Shown here: piece by piece, positions 61,924-64,000 of the stretch
Layout: each line of letters begins with the position of its first letter
How positions within the stretch are numbered: position 1 is the first letter of the stretch
DNA from: Longicatena caecimuris
GTDB taxonomy: Bacteria > Bacillota_I > Bacilli_A > Erysipelotrichales > Erysipelotrichaceae
DNA: 64,000 nt
Direction: 5' to 3'
Assembly (NCBI RefSeq): GCF_004341945.1
Contig: NZ_SMBP01000002.1
Coordinates: forward strand, 124,001 to 188,000
Notes under the pieces: generated by a model
The model's input: the letters and a program-made list of their open reading frames with translations, nothing else
Databases searched by the model: none
What the model was told of the DNA's origin: nothing
Position numbers and translations under genes: made by a program

Positions 61924-62802
61924 TTAAATGCCCAAATGCTTATGAATTGCGGCCACGATTCCATCTTGCATATTGGTAGCCGTCACATCATCCGCAATTC
62001 TCTTTACATTCTCCATCGCATTTCCCATGGCAATACCAAGCCCAGCCATCTGCAGCATTTCTATATCATTTTCCCCATCACCAATCGCCATCATCTCATC
62101 CAGTTTGATACCGGTAAGCATTTCTAATTTCTTTAATCCATATGCTTTTGTCACGTTTGGCATCATCACTTCTAACCATTTATCACTTGTTAAACCGATC
62201 CAATAACGGTCCTTTAAATCCTCTTTCGCCCGTTTAGCGACTTCTTTCATGACATATGGCCAATAAGTTACGGATATTTTATTTACATCTTCCATAATCT
62301 CTTCTTTTGCATGAATATAGCGTAAATCCGGATAACCTTGACGATTATCCATCATAAATTCAAATGCTCCTCCGGTCCATGGAAAATCATTTGGCAAAGA
62401 ATGCAATTTGCGATACGCTTTCTTTTCTTCCAATAAAGCCGGTGGATTATAATCATACATTCCCTCATCCATATTTCCTATGATTTCTACTTTCCATTTT
62501 GAGAAATAGGTAAATACTTCTTGAGCGTTTTCTTTTGGCATCCGTCCATCCACATGACGCTTCGCATGTGCCAGATCATACACCGCCATACCATTAACCT
62601 CAATCAAATAGCCGCCATATTTCTGCATCTGTAGCTGTTGTGCATACGGTAATAATTTAGCATAACTGCGCCCGCTTGCCAAAGCTAAGATGATTCCCTT
62701 TTTCTGTGCTTCTAATAATATATTTTTGGTATTTTGCGAAATGGTATTATCACTGCGTAATAAAGTGCCATCCATGTCCATTGCGATTAGTTTTATTGTC
62801 AT
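61924..62802 (-). CDS. Cof-type HAD family phosphatase
   Basis: 292 residues with intact HAD motifs: AMDMDGTLLRSD (nucleophile Asp), LALASGRSY (motif II), a C2 cap domain, and GDGENDIEMLQMAG (motif IV). Family members dephosphorylate sugar phosphates or similar small molecules; the substrate cannot be told. GGGAGGG lies before the ATG at 62802. A second Cof-type gene lies 0.6 kb away. Confidence 0.92.
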   Translation of the reverse strand: MTIKLIAMDMDGTLLRSDNTISQNTKNILLEAQKKGIILALASGRSYAKLLPYAQQLQMQKYGGYLIEVNGMAVYDLAHAKRHVDGRMPKENAQEVFTYFSKWKVEIIGNMDEGMYDYNPPALLEEKKAYRKLHSLPNDFPWTGGAFEFMMDNRQGYPDLRYIHAKEEIMEDVNKISVTYWPYVMKEVAKRAKEDLKDRYWIGLTSDKWLEVMMPNVTKAYGLKKLEMLTGIKLDEMMAIGDGENDIEMLQMAGLGIAMGNAMENVKRIADDVTATNMQDGIVAAIHKHLGI

Positions 62803-62917
62803 AAACACCCTCCCAGCATAAGATGCATCTATGTTCATTATACACATTTTACGATGAATTTCATTACTTTTCTCATTTGCAAAAAAGTGTTATACTACTG
62901 GCAATGGAGGGATATCA

Positions 62918-63394
62918 ATGAAATTGCAGAAGACCAACGCCATGCGTTTGTTAGATAAAGAACAGATACCTTATGAAGTATTTACTTATGCCCATGGCAA
63001 AGAAGCTATCGGTGGTACACATGTTGCCGAGTTACTTCAACAAAATCCCGATCAGGTGTTTAAAACGCTAGTGACCATTGCCAATACCAAAGAATATCTT
63101 GTCTTTGTGATTCCGGTGGCACAGGAATTAGATTTGAAAAAGTGCGCAAAGGCAGCAAATGTTAAAGCTGTCGAAATGATTCATGTAAAGGATATAAATA
63201 AAATAACCGGTTATATCCGCGGAGGTTGTTCTCCTATTGGAATGAAAAAAAGCTATCGAACCTTCCTGCATGAAAGTTGTTTAGCTTTTTCCACGATCAT
63301 GTTTAGCGGTGGCAAGATTGGTTATCAGATTGCCATGGAACCAAGAAAACTGACAGCACTTATTCACGCTCAAACAGCCGATATCATAAAATAA
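62918..63394 (+). CDS. ybaK: Cys-tRNA(Pro) deacylase, YbaK/EbsC family
   Basis: Removes cysteine wrongly attached to tRNA-Pro. 158 residues: N-terminal KTNAMRLLDKEQIPYEV, the family region DQVFKTLVTIANTKEYLVFVIP with a conserved Lys, GYIRGGCSPIGMKK and MFSGGKIGYQI. GGAGGG lies 7 nt before the ATG. The stop codon is inside a strong terminator. Confidence 0.93.
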   Translation: MKLQKTNAMRLLDKEQIPYEVFTYAHGKEAIGGTHVAELLQQNPDQVFKTLVTIANTKEYLVFVIPVAQELDLKKCAKAANVKAVEMIHVKDINKITGYIRGGCSPIGMKKSYRTFLHESCLAFSTIMFSGGKIGYQIAMEPRKLTALIHAQTADIIK

Positions 63395-63418
63395 GGTCCT
63401 CTAATAGGACCTTATTTT
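63388..63418. terminator. Bidirectional terminator after ybaK
   Basis: Perfect 13-bp stem AAAATAAGGTCCT (63388-63400) / AGGACCTTATTTT (63406-63418) with a 5-nt loop. It also serves the convergent HAD gene. Confidence 0.9.
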
Positions 63419-63431
63419 ATAATCTACCAAA

Positions 63432-64000
63432 CTATTTTTTAGCCCTTGCAGGATAAAAAATATATTTATCTAATGCTTTCGCAATTCCCATCTGATCATT
63501 GGTATCCGTAACATCATATGCATAACGTTTCAACGATTCCATCGCGTTCCCCATTGCGATTCCATAACGGACACTTTGAAACATGGTCAGATCATTTTCG
63601 GCATCGCCAAAGGCCATCATTTCATCTGGCGAGATATGATTTTCTTTACCGATTTTCAATAAAGCACTTCCCTTACTAACACCCTTTGGCATAATCTCGA
63701 TCCATGCCGGTCCGACTTCGAGTATGTCATAATCACTTAATTCGCGGCGAATACTGTTCAAATGCTTTTTAAAATATGCGGCAGTTTGAATCAAAACGAA
63801 TTTATTTATATCCTGTGTGATTTCATATTCACAATCCTGAATAGGTAAAAAGCGTCGTTTGCCTTGATTAAAGCCATAATCCATTGGTGCACCAAACAGT
63901 AAGCTGCGGATTTTTTTCTTTGCTTTTAACTTTTTGCTGATGAAATCATAGTTATCATAGCCACAACAACTAATAACTTCAAAATCGTATTTCTTTCCCA
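63432..64000 (-). CDS. Cof-type HAD phosphatase, 5' end beyond the window
   Basis: The frame is open to the window edge, so only the C-terminal 189 residues or so are present. Visible are part of the cap domain (FEVISCCGYDNYDF), the motif-III Lys in MPKGVSKGSAL and motif IV FGDAENDLTMFQ. The catalytic DxD motif must lie beyond 64000. An internal ATG at 63884 is not the true start. It is a paralog of the Cof-type gene at 61.9-62.8 kb. Confidence 0.88.
   Translation of the reverse strand, partial: GKKYDFEVISCCGYDNYDFISKKLKAKKKIRSLLFGAPMDYGFNQGKRRFLPIQDCEYEITQDINKFVLIQTAAYFKKHLNSIRRELSDYDILEVGPAWIEIMPKGVSKGSALLKIGKENHISPDEMMAFGDAENDLTMFQSVRYGIAMGNAMESLKRYAYDVTDTNDQMGIAKALDKYIFYPARAKK

Overview
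The window looks like chromosomal DNA from an anaerobic, AT-rich, Gram-positive bacterium. The gene set (pyruvate:ferredoxin oxidoreductase, FabK-type fatty acid synthesis with TTTGA-N3-TCAAA operators, meso-diaminopimelate dehydrogenase, class C sortases, CBS-type manganese pyrophosphatase) fits a gut Erysipelotrichales-like Firmicute. That placement is an inference from gene content only. I saw no rRNA, tRNA, CRISPR array, insertion sequence or prophage.

Positions 1-11.8 kb: a Tet(M)-like ribosomal GTPase fused to a Rae1/YacP-type NYN nuclease domain; a PurF-like phosphoribosyltransferase lacking the catalytic cysteine of its glutaminase domain; diaminopimelate dehydrogenase; then a decayed pilus locus with two intact class C sortases but adhesin and backbone-pilin genes broken by a nonsense codon, two TA-dinucleotide frameshifts and apparent deletions.

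Positions 11.8-25 kb: a 15-gene minus-strand type II fatty acid operon, acpP-accBCDA-fabH-fabK-nmo-fabD-fabG-fabF-fabZ-birA-acpS-plsC, almost every junction overlapping or abutting. It diverges from bioY (biotin uptake). The shared intergenic region carries four FabT-like palindromes, so fatty acid synthesis and biotin import look co-regulated.

Positions 25-41 kb: hflX; a self-regulating XRE/membrane-protein operon; a ferredoxin/Crp pair sharing a palindrome; NAD(P)HX repair; coaBC-coaX; a FUSC membrane protein fused to a degenerate HAD domain; manA; a P2A-type cation ATPase under a yybP-ykoY manganese riboswitch; the manganese-dependent CBS pyrophosphatase; and a cell-wall amidase.

Positions 41-55 kb: nifJ (PFOR), then a 2,427-residue protein made of about 22 tandem CnaB-like isopeptide domains with no recognisable signal peptide or sortase motif, preceded by an operon of small membrane proteins.

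Positions 55-64 kb: mscS, a DEAD-box helicase, a small lipoprotein behind a pseudoknot-like leader, and then the most unusual stretch: 59.4-60.6 kb holds four tandem small-RNA transcription units. Three are closely related. Each has its own conserved promoter, a covarying 5' hairpin, C-rich UCCC loops and a strong terminator. DUF554, thioredoxin, two Cof-type HAD phosphatases (one cut by the window end) and a YbaK deacylase close the window.
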